64,000 nucleotides of DNA, taken from assembly GCA_029891385.1 (NCBI GenBank), contig CM057230.1, positions 51,501,414 to 51,565,413 on the forward strand, given 5' to 3'. Source of the DNA: Erythroxylum novogranatense (Eukaryota; Streptophyta; Magnoliopsida; Malpighiales; Erythroxylaceae). The notes under the pieces were generated by a model. It worked only from the letters and a program-made list of their open reading frames with translations, made no database searches and had not been told where the DNA came from. The translations under genes were made by a program, and so were the position numbers. This document shows positions 13,377-25,073 of this stretch, piece after piece (position 1 is the first letter of the stretch; the number at the start of each line of letters is the position of its first letter).

Positions 13377-13884
13377 GCTGAGGGTGGAGAACATAGAGAA
13401 TATCAAGAGTGCGGTGAACAAGAAGAGAAAGGGCAGAGAGCAGTCCAGGAGAGGGGGTAACACTAGTACTCCTATGCCAGACAGGAGTGCTAGGAGCTTC
13501 CCTGTTCAGTCAGAGGAGAGGAGCAGTGGTGCGAGCCGACCGAGACCGATGAGGACTTCTACTGTTTCTCACTAAGCCTCAACGGTGGGTGGCGGTAGAA
13601 GGGGAGATGGAGATAGATCGTTCGTCCCGAAGTGTGAGCACTGCGGGAGAGCTCATAGAGGAGAGTGCTTCAGATTGACAGGAGCTTGTTTCAACTGTGG
13701 GGAGAAGGGACACATTGCCAGAGAGTGTCCTCAGCCTCCACGACAGGAGAGAGAGGTCGATGCAAGCCCGAGGAGGACAGAGACCATGGGATGGAGGATC
13801 ATGGCATGGTGGGCGCCTGAGATGCAGCAAGAGGGTGAATCTTTCGGGAGACCGAGAGGCGGCGCGCCAAATAGGTGTTCATGA
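13377..13884 (+). pseudogene. gag, C-terminal part with zinc knuckles (chromovirus)
   Basis: Continues gag after the nested insertion: LRVENIENIKSAV, a basic serine/arginine-rich linker, one in-frame TAA at 13573, then two zinc-knuckle-like motifs. The first, CEHCGRAHRGEC, has shortened spacing. The second, CFNCGEKGHIAREC, is a perfect CX2CX4HX4C. Known role of the family: binding element RNA in the nucleocapsid. The frame ends at about 13882. Broken by the TAA and by loss of continuity with the N-terminal part. Confidence 0.85.
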
Positions 13885-14945
13885 TGACTAGGAGGATGCC
13901 GAGACGCACTGATGTTGTCACGGTACAGTGCTTTATTTTCCGACATCGTGGTTGTTTTGATTGATCCGGTTCTACTCATTCGTTTGTTTCCTCGAGTAGA
14001 ACCGTGTGTGACATGATTGTGAGCTCATTGGATACTCCGCTGATGGTGAGTACTCCAATCGGTCAGTATATTGTGATTAGTCAAGTGTATAAAGGTTGTG
14101 AGATTCGCATCGGTGGAGAACTTCTAGTGGTAGATTTGATGCCACTGAAGATGAGCGATTTAGATGTGATTTTGGGCATGGATACATTGGAAAAGTACAA
14201 TGCCCGTTTGGATTGTAAGCAGAAGACAGTGGAATTTGATTTGGGTGATGGCAGAAAAGTAGTGTTTACTGGGGACAGGAAAGCAAGTCCGCCCAGAATT
14301 GTTTCATCTATGACAGCAGAGAGGATGATGAGTAAAGGATGTGAGGCATTCTTGGCCTATGTGGTGGACACCAGGGCTGATAGAGGAAAGTTGGAGGATA
14401 TTCCAGTAGTCAGGGAATTCTCGGATGTCTTTCCCGAGGAATTGCTAGGACTACCGCCAGCTAGGAAAATTGAGTTTCCCATTGAGCTTTTGGCAGGTAC
14501 AAGGCCGATTTCGATTCCGCCTTACCGGATGGCTCCGGCGGAATTGAAGGAGCTTAAGGAGCAGTTGGAAGAATTATTGGAGAAGGGGTATATCAGGCCG
14601 AGTTCTTCGCCTTGGGGAGCTCGCCTTTTTGTCAAGAAGAAAGATGGATCGCTGAGGATGTGTAGACTACGTAAAGTCAATCAAAGTTACGGTGAAGAAC
14701 AAGTATCCGCTTCTCGCATTGATGATCTGTTTGATCAATTGCAAGGAGCGAGAGTCTTCTCTAAGATTGACTTGAGATCGGGATACCATCAATTGAGGAT
14801 TAAGGAGTCGGATGTGCCGAAGTCTGCTTTTAGGACTCGGTATAGGCATTTTGAGTTCTTGATGATGCCTTTTGGATTGACAAATGCTCCTGCAACATTT
14901 ATGGATTTGATGAATCAGGTTTTTAAGCCATTCTTGGACCAATTT
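13885..14945 (+). pseudogene. pol: protease and first half of reverse transcriptase
   Basis: The aspartic protease site is at about 13957-13990: the coding words for LID and [10 protein letters not shown] are in different frames, showing one lost base inside the active site. The next frame (14004-14963) carries the protease end [16 protein letters not shown] (usually a W where T stands), the linker [14 protein letters not shown], and the RT start: [47 protein letters not shown] (catalytic D) and [13 protein letters not shown] stretch at about 14665-14720 is scrambled by small indels that restore frame near [12 protein letters not shown]. The coding sequence is cut at FLDQF by the solo LTR and resumes at 16881. 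Confidence 0.9.
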
Positions 14946-16875
14946 TGTAACACCCCAAATTAGGGGTTAGCATATTAAGCAACTTTAGTCAAATTTATGT
15001 TATGTCTCTTTGACATTTTGGCATGCATTCATGGCATTTTTCGGGTACATTGATTTAATGACACTTCGGATTGATTCTGATCAGATTAAGATAATTTTAG
15101 TAATTTTGGATACTTGATGATTTTAGAAATTATTGGTGACGGATTTAGTATTTTTGAACAATTATTTGGAAGTCATTATTTTATGACGGAATTTTTGGTG
15201 AATTTTTGGAAGCTGTCTGGGAATTCTGGGTATTTGTTTGTTCTAAGAATTTATAAGTATGTTTTTGGGTAATTAACTATTCATCCAATAGTACTAATTG
15301 AATAAGTGGACTAATATATACGGTTGATTAATTATTTTGAGACGTAACCGATAGCATTCATCGGTGTTGTTCCGCATGACTCTGTCGATCGATTTCGATC
15401 GCTTTTCACTGCAGATCACGAGGTTAGTCCTTTGATAATGAATCTATGGTCCGTTCTTGTCCTTTATAAGATAGTCGGATGAGATCCGATATTGGTAAAA
15501 GAAATTTTTAGATCTATAAGATTTGACGATTTGGATGATTCTCGATAGGTTAGATTTGTTAAATAGGTTAGTTTTAAGTGATGATGCTAAAAGAATCGAG
15601 AAGAATCGAGAAGAAAAGAAAGGAAAGTGAAAAAAAAGAAATTTTCTAAGTCAAGAAGATGATGAACAAAGCAAAGATAGTGATGAATAAAGTATAGTGA
15701 ATAGTGAATGCAGAATAATATCGATTTGTGAATAGTAATACGATTTTGAACAAGATTCAGACGTATTTGTAAACATAATAATACGTGTTTGTGAATAGTA
15801 ATACGTATTTTTGAACAGTAGAATCCCAGAAATTTGCATGAACATGCATCATACTCATTTATCATACAAGAATTATGCACAATAATAATTTGTATCCGTG
15901 TTCCTATTATGAGGAACGACCATCGCCAGATATTGCCGGACTTCGAGGCAATAAATAGTAAAGGCGATTTAAGGTCAAGAATCGTGACTTCAAGAATGTC
16001 AATAATTTCAAGTAATACCAGCATTTCGTAAGTCATTTCAGTAAGTATATCGGTAATAAGTAAGAGACCCGAGACGGTCTCACTTTAATTTTTTCTGTAC
16101 TGAATTGTGTACTAGTCCGGACAATGAATGTCCGCGTGCTCATATGTGTTGTACTGATTGTGTACTGTTCCGGATAATGAACATCCGAGGCGATTGTTGC
16201 ATGATTATTTTATTGGAAGTGCTAATTTATTGCACATGAAATGTCTGGAATGATTTGTTCATCCGAAGTTGGGGTAAATAGGCATGCCTAGAAGGGTGCA
16301 GAAGGCTTCGTGACACTTCGGTGTCGAGACTTCGGTCTTCTGTGACACTTCGGTGTCTTCTGATATGGACACTTCGGTGTCGAGACTTTGGTCTTCTGAT
16401 AAGTCCCGTTACCCACTTCTATGTTATGGACTTTTGCTTTGTTTTGTCTGTTAATGATAACATCTGTTATGAAGTGCATTTTGCCTGCCTGAGTATTAAT
16501 CTCTGATCTCTGAATGCATGTTGATATCGTTATTGTGAAAAGAAATTGGTTAAATTCGATAAATGATTACTCACTAAGCTATACGCTTAGCACGGTGGAT
16601 TTGCCCCGTGTAGGTACAGAGCAAAGAGATTAAGGACTGGGACAAGTCAACCGCAGTGGTCAAAGGAGTCAGAGTTTTTGTGTCACTCGAATATGTATTT
16701 TGTTTGGTTTATTTGGGCCTGCACATATTCTTTGGATTTGTTTCTGGAAAGTCTGAAATGTATTATATGTGTGTTAAACTTAGATTTTTAAACAATGCAT
16801 ATGTGTAATGTTTGATTTTGTTTGTTCTGTCTTGGGTGGCATCCATGTATCCTCCCAGGGGGTGTTTGGGTTACA
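14946..16875 (+). mobile_element. Solo LTR inserted in the chromovirus RT
   Basis: Starts TGTAACACCCC and ends GGTTACA. It matches, in reverse complement, the element at 52364-54485. No interior genes, so it is a solo LTR. Flanking pentamers AATTT (14941-14945) and TCTTT (16876-16880) match only 3 of 5, so the duplication is decayed or my edge is off by a few bases. Orientation is inferred from the order of shared LTR landmarks. It contains AT-rich short repeats around AATAGTAATACG (15690-15820) and direct repeats with GACACTTCGGTGTC (16310-16405). Confidence 0.85.
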
Positions 16876-16880
16876 TCTTT

Positions 16881-17819
16881 ATCATCGTCTTCATTGATGA
16901 TATATTGGTGTATTCCAAGAGTGATGAGCAGCATGAGGAGCATTTGAAGATCGCTTTGGAGACTTTGAGGACGCATGAGTTGTACGCCAAATTTGATAAA
17001 TGCGAATTTTGGCTTAGGGAAGTTTCATTTCTTGGACATGTGATCTCAGAGCAAGGAGCTCATGTGGATCCAAAGAAGGTAGAAGCTGCGGTGAATTGGG
17101 AAGCCCCGAAGAATGTAGCAAAGGTGAGGAGTTTTATGGGTTTAGCAGGCTATTACAGGAGATTCGTGGAGGGATTCTCCATGATAGCCGCTCCGATGAC
17201 TAAGTTGTTAAGGAAAAATCAGAAGTTTGTTTGGAGTGATGAGTGTCAGAGGAGCTTCGAGGAGCTCAAGCGCAGATTGACGAGTGCTCCGATTTTGGTT
17301 TTGCCTTCGGGAGATGAAGGTTATACGGTATATAGTGATGCTTCGAGGAAGGGTCATGGATGTGTTTTGATGCAGGGAGATCGGGTGATTGCTTATGCTT
17401 CGAGGCAGTTGAAGCCTTATGAGCTGAATTATCCGACGCATGATTTGGAGTTAGCAGCGGTGATTTTTGCCTTGAAGATTTGGAGGCATTATTTGTGTGA
17501 AGTTCAGACTCGGATCTTCATTGATCATAAGAGTCTCAAGTTTTTGCTAAGTCAGAAGGAATTGAATTTGAGGCAGAGAAGGCGGATCGAGCTACTAAAG
17601 GATTATGACTTGTTGATTGAGTATCATCCGGGCAAGGCCAATGTTGTGGCAGATACCTTGAGCAGGAAGTCGTCGATTGCTCATGTTCGATCAGTTTATC
17701 TTCCTTTATTGGAAGAGATGGCCAAGATTAAGATAAGCTTGAAGCAAGAGGAGTCGGAGTGTCTTCTCGCTAATTTCAGAGTGAGACCGATTCTTAGGGA
17801 AAAGGTTAGGGAATTGTAG
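16881..17819 (+). pseudogene. pol: second half of reverse transcriptase and RNase H
   Basis: Opens with the RT catalytic motif [19 protein letters not shown], then [31 protein letters not shown] and PMTKLLRKN (thumb/connection). RNase H follows with [15 protein letters not shown] (first catalytic D), [18 protein letters not shown] (catalytic E), DHKSLKFL (catalytic D) and [11 protein letters not shown]. The frame is open from inside the solo LTR to a TAG at 17817-17819. The enzyme family copies element RNA into DNA and degrades the RNA strand. This is the best preserved part of the element, but it is separated from its own start by 1.9 kb. Confidence 0.92.
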
Positions 17820-19023
17820 GCTCAAGATGCAGATTTGAGCAGAGTCAGGGATGAAATTCAGAAGGGTAAGGTTTCTGAGATAAATTTGCAGGATGATGGG
17901 CTTATGACAGTGGAGAACAGGTTGTGTATTCCTGATGTGCAGGAGGTTAAGGCTGAGATTATGGATGAGGCACACAATGCGCCTTATGCTATGCATCCGG
18001 GTAGCACCAGGATGTATCGGGATTTGAGAGAGCATTTTTGGTGAAAAGGCATGAAGAGGGATGTGGCAGACTTTGTGAGTAAGTGTCTAGTGTGTCAGCA
18101 AGTCAAAGCCGAACACCAGGCACCTTCAGGCAAGTTAAGGTCGTTGCCTATTCCGGAGTGGAAGTGGCAAAGGGTAACGATGGACTTTTTGATGGGTTTG
18201 CCTAAGACCAACAGGAGGCATGATGCCATTTGGGTTATTGTGGACCGGTTGACCAAGTCAGCCCACTTTTTGGCGATCAAGCAGACTGATTCTTTGCATG
18301 TGCTAGCAAAGAAGTATATCGATGAGATAGTGAGATTGCATCGGATTCCGGATGCAATTGTGTTCGATAGAGACCCTCGGTTTACTTCGAGATTTTAGGG
18401 CCAGCGAGGAAGCTTTGGGGACGAAGCTGAATTTTAGTACGGCGTTTCACCCTCAGACGGATGGTCAATCTGAGAGGACCATTCGGACTCTTGAGGGGAT
18501 ACTTCGGGCTTGTGTGATGGATTTCAGAGGAGTTTGGGATGAGCATTTGCCGTTGGTCGAATTTGCTTATAACAATTCGTACCATTCGAGCATTCAGATG
18601 GCTCCATATGAGGCATTGTATGGGAGGAGATGTAGGACTCCCATATGTTGGGATGAAGAAGGAGAGAGGCAATTGGAAGGACCGGAATTGATTCAGATGA
18701 CAGTTGAGAAAATCAATCTGGTTAAATAGCGACTTAAGGCAGCACAGGATAGGATGAAGAGTTATGTTGATGCTCATCGAAAGGAGATGGAGTACGAGGT
18801 CGGTGAGAAAGTGTTCCTTAAGACATCTCGTTGGAAAGGAGTATTGAGATTCGGAAAGAAAGGGAAGTTGAGTCCGAGGTATGTGGGTCCTTATGAGATC
18901 CTGGAGAGGATTGGGCCACTCGCCTACAGGTTGGCGTTACCTTCGGAGTTATCGCAGATTCACGATGTCTTCCATGTGTCTATGTTGAGGAGATATAGAT
19001 CGGATCCTTCTCACATCATTTAG
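17820..19023 (+). pseudogene. pol: integrase
   Basis: Zinc-binding region: H-x-H spacing in AHNAPYAMHPGSTRMYRDL, then CLVCQQVK. Catalytic core: MDFLMGLPKT (first D), DAIVFDRDPRFTSRF (second D), HPQTDGQSERTIRTLE (E). The C-terminal part has MAPYEALYGRRCRTP and a GPYEILERIGPLAYRLALP block. Disabling changes: TGA at 18042 where W is expected, a TAG with loss of frame at about 18396 right after the second catalytic aspartate region, a TAG at 18727, and a TAG at 19021. Known role: inserts element DNA into chromosomes. Confidence 0.92.
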
Positions 19024-19251
19024 ACTAGTGAGGTTCAGCTAAGGGATGATCTGAGTTATGAGGAGTAACCGGTGGAGATTTTGGATACCAAGGACAAGGT
19101 CCTTAGGAACAAGACGGTTCAGTTAGTCAAAGTCCTTTGGAGGAACCATTCGATAAAGGAGGCTACATGGGAGCCATTGGAAGCCATGCGGGAAAAGTAT
19201 CTGCATCTCTTTGACGATTCAGGTAAATTTCGAGGACGAAATTTCTTTTAA
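19024..19251 (+). pseudogene. Integrase tail with chromodomain
   Basis: After the stop at 19021 the same frame continues: VQLRDDLSYEE, a stop at 19066, then PVEILDTKDKVLRNKTV, VKVLWRNHSIKEATWEPLE and REKYLHLF. The pattern V-LWRNHS-x-EATWE is the chromodomain typical of plant chromoviruses, thought to steer integration to marked chromatin. The frame ends in GKFRGRNFF, encoded by the conserved TTTCGAGGACGAAAT word before the polypurine tract. Confidence 0.85.
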
Positions 19252-19263
19252 GAGGGGGAGAAA
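19250..19263 (+). other. Polypurine tract of the chromovirus
   Basis: AAGAGGGGGAGAAA directly precedes the 3' LTR start TGTTAGACC, as expected for the plus-strand primer. Confidence 0.85.
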
Positions 19264-21398
19264 TGTTAGACCCCGAATTTTTTTTATGATGTCATTAAGC
19301 ATAAATTGTGATAATTGAGTGATTATGCCTTAGTTTGATTAAATTGGGAACATTAGTGGATAATTGAGGTGTATTTGCGTTTTATATGGTTTAATTGTAG
19401 TTTAATGAGAATTAAAAAGGGTAAAAGTTTATGAGGGCATTTTAAGAAAATTTCTTAGGTTGGAATGGGTTGAGGCTTGTAAGGAGGGGTAAGTTGGACT
19501 TTGTATTTTCTTTAGGTTAGGGTTGAGAAGAAATAAGAGAAAGAAAGAAAAGAAGGAAAATAGAAGGAAAGAAAGAAGAGTGCCTTCGGTGAAGGAAGAG
19601 GAGAAAAAGAAAGAGTTTTGCGATTTCAGTGATTTTCGATAGATTAAAGACGTTTCCTGGTAAGTTTAAGTTCGATCAAACTTGTTATGGTTAGATTTAA
19701 ACCTAGATATGTTGGATATGTAGCGTAATCGACGAGTTAGGGTTTTGGGTGAAAAGATGGGTAGATCCTTGGGTTGATGCATTTGTGCTTGATTTTGAGT
19801 TGTTAATGGGTTAGAAATGTAGCTTGAGTCTTGATCTAAGGCTTATGTGTGTTGTATTTGAGTTCGGGAAGAAATGGAAGTCTTAAAATGCAGAAATCGG
19901 GGTTGAGTCGAAAGTTCGACCGACGCGCGACGCGACGTCTTAAAAGCACGCCACAAGCGCATGATGAATTGGTGATACATCGTGGCACCATGTGCACGTC
20001 ATGCGTGGCGGCGCGTGGCGCCCCTTCGTCACCGCGAGCCCCTATTTTCGAAAGTGAGATTTTTACATTTTTTTGGATATCTTTTGGTGTAGATGTCCGA
20101 TTGAGGTGATTTTGGATTCGTTGTGATCTAGAAATAAAGGACTACGAGTTGTATGAAGAAGGGAAGTTCGAAAATTGCTTTGAAGGGTTCAGGAATGTAG
20201 ATGGGAGTCGGATGGAGACTTTTAACGCTTTACTTTTTTCTTTTCGAGCTTTATTGAATATTTGCTATGGATATTAATTGTATGGAAACTTGGTTTATTA
20301 TAGGGAACCAAGCTGATTTGACCCAATCGCAAGAGGAATGACAGCAGTGAGTCTGATACTCAAGCGATACTAGGTGGGTAATATGTTTATGGTTATTGTG
20401 TGTATGGACAAATTGCCTGATGTGTGCTTGCTTGCATTATATGACATTACTTGTATTGAATTACATGAGAATTATGGAATATGCTTTTGATTATAATTAT
20501 GCATGGATTGATAGGCCTTTATGGCAATGGACAAGAATGAGAATTGAGAAAATGTGAGAAATGCTTTAAGCATGAATCGAATGGACTATGTGAATTGTTT
20601 GGGTAAGAGAGTTACGGATGGAGTCATGCACGCTGACAAGAAAGCCTTCTCCTACGCCCGCCAGGACAACGAGATCCTTGAGAAATTGGACTCGGATAGT
20701 TTACGGGATTTACCTTTGGGTTATCCGGATCGTTTACGAACTCTCGAGCCAATTGATTGTGCATACACGATGGACTTGTTGAGCATAATACATGTTTGCT
20801 ATGATTGACTTGTTGCATAAGAATTGTTATGTTGAAAAATAGAAATTGCATGACCTATGTTTATACGAATGTGAATTATTTGATGAATGTGGAATTATGA
20901 ATATATGTATATTGCTTGATTGTATGGCTCGTTGCCAATGGCTATAAACGTATATGCCATCGAGCTTATTGCTCACCCCATTACTCTCCTCCTCAAAGCA
21001 GATTGAGACGATTGTCGACCTTACAAGGCATCGGAAACTTCAAGCTAGTTAGGAGCCTTGTATAAGTTAGTATTTTGGTTAGCCCACTAGCATTTCATCA
21101 TGGAGCATACTTTTGTATTTTGGGATTTAATTTCATTTTGTATTGTGTTATACTTCGAGATACTTATTGCATTTCTTCGAATGAGAATGATAGATGAATT
21201 ATGCAATTGGAATGGTGAATGGATGTTTAGAATGCATGTATAGAATGTGTATATGTATGAGTATATGTATTGTTATATGAATTGAATGGTTCTTTGTATG
21301 GATGTTGGGATCGGGTCCGAAGATACATGGAGCGGCCGTCGCAGGCGCGACCCGAGGGGCCGCCTCCTGAATCGGGGATCCGGAGCCCGGGCCCAACA
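19264..21398 (+). repeat. 3' LTR of the chromovirus
   Basis: Partner of 725-2957, about 100 bp shorter. The length difference is mainly in the CpG-dense cluster at about 19905-20035; smaller differences lie near 20625-20660 and 20955-21000. It ends CCCAACA at 21398, followed by copia relic sequence. Confidence 0.93.
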
Positions 21399-24300
21399 AT
21401 AAACATGTGCTAACTGTTGTAGGGGTAAGTTGACAAATAAGAATATTGAGATCAACTCATGCTTCTAACGTATTGAGTCTAATACATAAAGATATCGGTA
21501 GACCTTATACAGTTGCATTGTGCAATTTTAAATGTATTATGACATTTGTTGATGATTATTCCTATCATAAATTATATGTTCTTACTTAAAGACTGAAGGA
21601 TGAGAACCAGTTGTAAAAATTTATCAAGATAGTCAGATTTGACCGTAGAGGAGAATATCAGGGCAAACATGGTGTTTCAAGACTTTAAAAGGTCTGTTTG
21701 CTAGATATTTAAATTCAGTTAGAATAGTGACTTAATTCATTATGTCGAGTAGTTCTGAGCAAATGGTGTGTTACCGAAAGACATAATAGTACCCTAAAGG
21801 ACTTGAAGAAGTCAATGCAGAACAAGAATAATTTACCTAATTATCTAAAAGCTTAAAAGCCTTGTACACATTTGTGCATGGGGTTGCCTTACTGAGGTTG
21901 TATAATCCTTATAAAGAAAGATTGCATGCTCGTTCCGTTCATTCCTATTTAGTAAGATATTTTAATCACTTTAAGGCTACAGATTTTACTATAGAAAAGG
22001 AGGAGCCAAAATAGTGTAATCACAAACAGTTATGTTTTTGGAATATCATGTCTATAATAATGGTGGGCCCATTGACCCTTCAGCTGATAACAAGGCAAAT
22101 ACTACAGTTATCATGTACCCGCTTCTCATACAGTTAGATCCGATAGATCTAGGTCTTTATACCGTGCCTGTACAAGAATAGGAACCCATACTTAAAGACA
22201 CAGAGGTTCTTGGGGATACAATATCTAATACACTTAAGTGAATCCACTATAGTGAGACGATCTGCTATCCCATCTAATTATATAGTCCATTAGGTGTACA
22301 AGACTATGATATTAGACATGTTATGGATCTAGATACTTTTACAGAAGATATTTTTGGACCCAATGCGGATGTGTGGTGGGGTGTAATGAATGAAGACATG
22401 CAAGCCATAGAGTATAGTAAGGTCTGGGAGCTAGTTAGTTTATAGTGGAACTACAGACTCGTCAGTTGTAAATGAAGTTTTTGGGCCTAAAAGATTTCAC
22501 GATAAAGTTCATCAATTTATAGGCTCGCTCAGTTGCCTCACGGTTCACTTAAAGTGAAAGGTTGACTTTAAGCTACCTTTTCTCTCATATCCTCGCAGGA
22601 TACATTTTGAGTAATTAAGGCAATTGTAGCTCATGATAATATAGAGTTACATCAAATGGCTGTCAAAACCACTTTCCTGAGTAAAGACCTTTATGAAGAG
22701 GTCTATATGATACAAATTGAAAGATTTCAGGATTCAGATGGAACTGACATGGTTTGCTAGTTATGTAGATCAATATATGGTTTACATCAAACCTTCTGAA
22801 AGTTATACCTTATATTTAATGAGGTTGTAGTCTTTTTTGGCTTCATAGAAAGTAAAATTAAAAAGATGCTTGTATTATGAGGTCAAAGGTAGCAAAGTTA
22901 TCTTCCTATTACTGCATGTGGATGATATATTGCTCACGTAAAATTACTTGACCATGTTGTAAGAGATTAAGCAACTTTTGGTCAAGACCATGTTGTGAGG
23001 TTAAGCAACTTTTGGTCAAGAACTTTGACATAAAGAATCTTGGCGTAGGATCTTTTGTCTTCAGTATTCAGATTCACCAGGACAGTTCTCAACACTCATC
23101 AGACCTCTTATAAAATTCAGTCTAGCAAGTGTTGAGATACTCAAGGAATCAAGGATTGTATGTTGACATATAGAAAAGTTAATAGACTAAACCTTGTAGG
23201 GAATTCAAATTCAGATTTTAGTTATGTGTCCGGATGATCGAAAGTCCTTTTAAGGTTACAATTTTAAGTTTGTAGATAGTACAATATCGTGGAAGTGTGT
23301 CAAGAAGGCATAGTTAACTTCCTTGTCTATGTATATAGAGTGCATGCTATGGGGCTGCTTCACAGACGATTTAACTCAGAAACTTGATTTCTGAGTTATT
23401 TATGGTTGATTCAGTGGCTAGACCTATTTGGTTGTACTGTGGTAATCTTCTTGCCATATTGTTTAATGATAACAAAGAATATCACAGGGTCTTAGCATTT
23501 AAAGTTCAATTATTTGGTCATAAAGGTGTTGACGCAAAAGGCGACATTAAGGTTTGGAGCATTTAAAAACTAAGGAAGTGTAAGTTGATCCTTTAACTAA
23601 AGGACTTTTTCCACTTGTGTTTGTGACACAAGTATACAGTATAGATGTTTTGACGTCTTTAGACACTATTAATTAGGGGATCATTAAGTTTGCTCTATGT
23701 ACATTTGTACATTTTGATGTATTATGATAGTATGATGGTTCATCGATAAAGATGATCATCATTTATCTTCAGTAATACGTGTTGTCATACATTGTCATAA
23801 TATGTATAAAAGTCTTAAGATTTGTGTCGATCTTAAATATTTAAAGGTCATTGGGCATACATACAGATTGACCTTGTGGCTATGTCATTTAGATGCATAC
23901 AGTTCTAATACGGGTATCCATGAATTTGACATGACATAGGGGGATATAAATTTTTAATCCCATAAGGTGTTCTCTAATGCAGTTTAGCATTCAGTTGGAG
24001 AATATAAATATTTTCTCTAATGTAGTTTAACATTTGGTGGGAGGAAACAAGTTTTCTCTAATGTTGTTTAGTATTCCGTGAGAGAAAACATGATTTCTCT
24101 AATGTAGTTTAGCATATGTGGTTTGGCATAAAGTTGGACTAATCGAAACCTACAAATGAAGATGTTATAATTTAGATAATAAATGTATCATCCTAGTTTA
24201 CCACACTCCATTTTCCTATTCATGTTAGTGAGGTATTAGGTATAGTGATTGTATTGGATTTGTGTCACACATGATATATGGATTTAATACTTTTTGGTAT

Positions 24301-24462
24301 CGAAAGCCTTGCAGGACAGAATGATGGACTTTTATTGTCTTTGGATCAAATGTTTTATTTTTAAACTTAGTCGACTAATTCAGTAGCATGACTTAACCAA
24401 AATTTTAAACTGTTTTTAAACTAGAGTCAAAATTACAATTAGTGTTTGTCTAAAGGGGAGAA
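21399..24462 (+). pseudogene. Ty1/copia relic: integrase, RT, RNase H
   Basis: Continuation of the relic at 1-724. Recognisable blocks in shifting frames: integrase core near 21480-21590 (HKDIGRPYTVALCNF, MTFVDDYSYHK) and IVRFDRRGEYQGKHG near 21630; polymerase start near 22340 (DVWWGVMNEDMQAIE); the RT site near 22915 (LLHVDDILL, normally YVDD); KNFDIKNLGVGSF near 23015; RNase H end near 23583-23606 (VDPLTKGL). Full of stops and indels. 23,640-24,462 is non-coding sequence before the LTR, with repeated TTTCTCTAATGTAGTTTA words (24,005-24,110). Motif order matches copia, with integrase before RT. Confidence 0.8.
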
Positions 24463-25073
24463 CGTTGGACAATTTTGTCCTTTCTCATAAAATTGAACGA
24501 CTATTAATTGCATTTTTCGGATTTTAAATAAATTATTGATTAAGTTCCGTAATTTGATCCAGATAAAGATAATAAAGTAGCCCAATAAATGATCTAAATC
24601 AATGGATAGAAGTTCAGGTAAAAAATGGATCCTAACTAGTGTGGGCCGGATTCAAATTAGCTTTATGATGGAGAAGTCCGATATGGAAACTATATAAAGG
24701 TTAAGGTCTCCTGCAATTGTTCATATTAATCGTAAGCATAAGGAATCTCTGACCTGTTAAGAGAGCTTACGTATTAAGAAAACTGTAAAAGACCTTAATC
24801 TTATGTCGGGAGACACTTTTCGTAAAAGTCCTGAGAGATTCGTGATCATTTGAAGCTCGTAATCGGCATTAGAATTAGAAATAAAACCAAAATAGGTATT
24901 CTGTATTATCTTGATGTTTGATCACGAGTACGTGCTCTATATGTTACACATATTTCTCGCAAGTTTCTTGGAAGCTCCTGGATCGGTCAAGTGCTTACGC
25001 AAGCTTGAACCTGAACACTGATCTTGGGTTCGGTTTTAGTGATAGCCAAGTTGTGTTGCATCTAAAGCCAACA
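24463..25073 (+). repeat. 3' LTR of the copia relic
   Basis: Begins CGTTGGAC (expected TGTTGG) right after the purine tract AAAGGGGAGAA and ends AAGCCAACA at 25073. The ends form the TGTTGG...CCAACA inverted pair typical of this group. The 5' LTR is outside the window, so the edges cannot be confirmed by a partner. Confidence 0.65.

Larger units (their letters stand above)
725..21398 (+). mobile_element. Tekay-like chromovirus (Ty3/gypsy), split by two later insertions
   Basis: Complete LTR retrotransposon on the plus strand: 5' LTR 725-2957, initiator-methionine primer site, gag, protease, RT, RNase H, integrase, chromodomain, polypurine tract, 3' LTR 19264-21398. LTRs start TGTTAG and end in CAACA or TAACA. 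Flanking pentamers are ATGAA (720-724) and ATAAA (21399-21403), a target duplication with one mismatch. Without the inserts at 3891-13376 and 14946-16875 the element would be about 9.2 kb. Long LTRs of about 2.2 kb plus a C-terminal chromodomain suggest the Tekay/Del lineage (inference). All its genes carry stops or frameshifts, so this copy cannot make a full polyprotein. Confidence 0.93.

Noticed and set aside
13585..13884. Zinc-knuckle protein as an independent CCHC host gene
   Set aside because: It continues the chromovirus gag in frame from 13377 and is followed by protease and RT.
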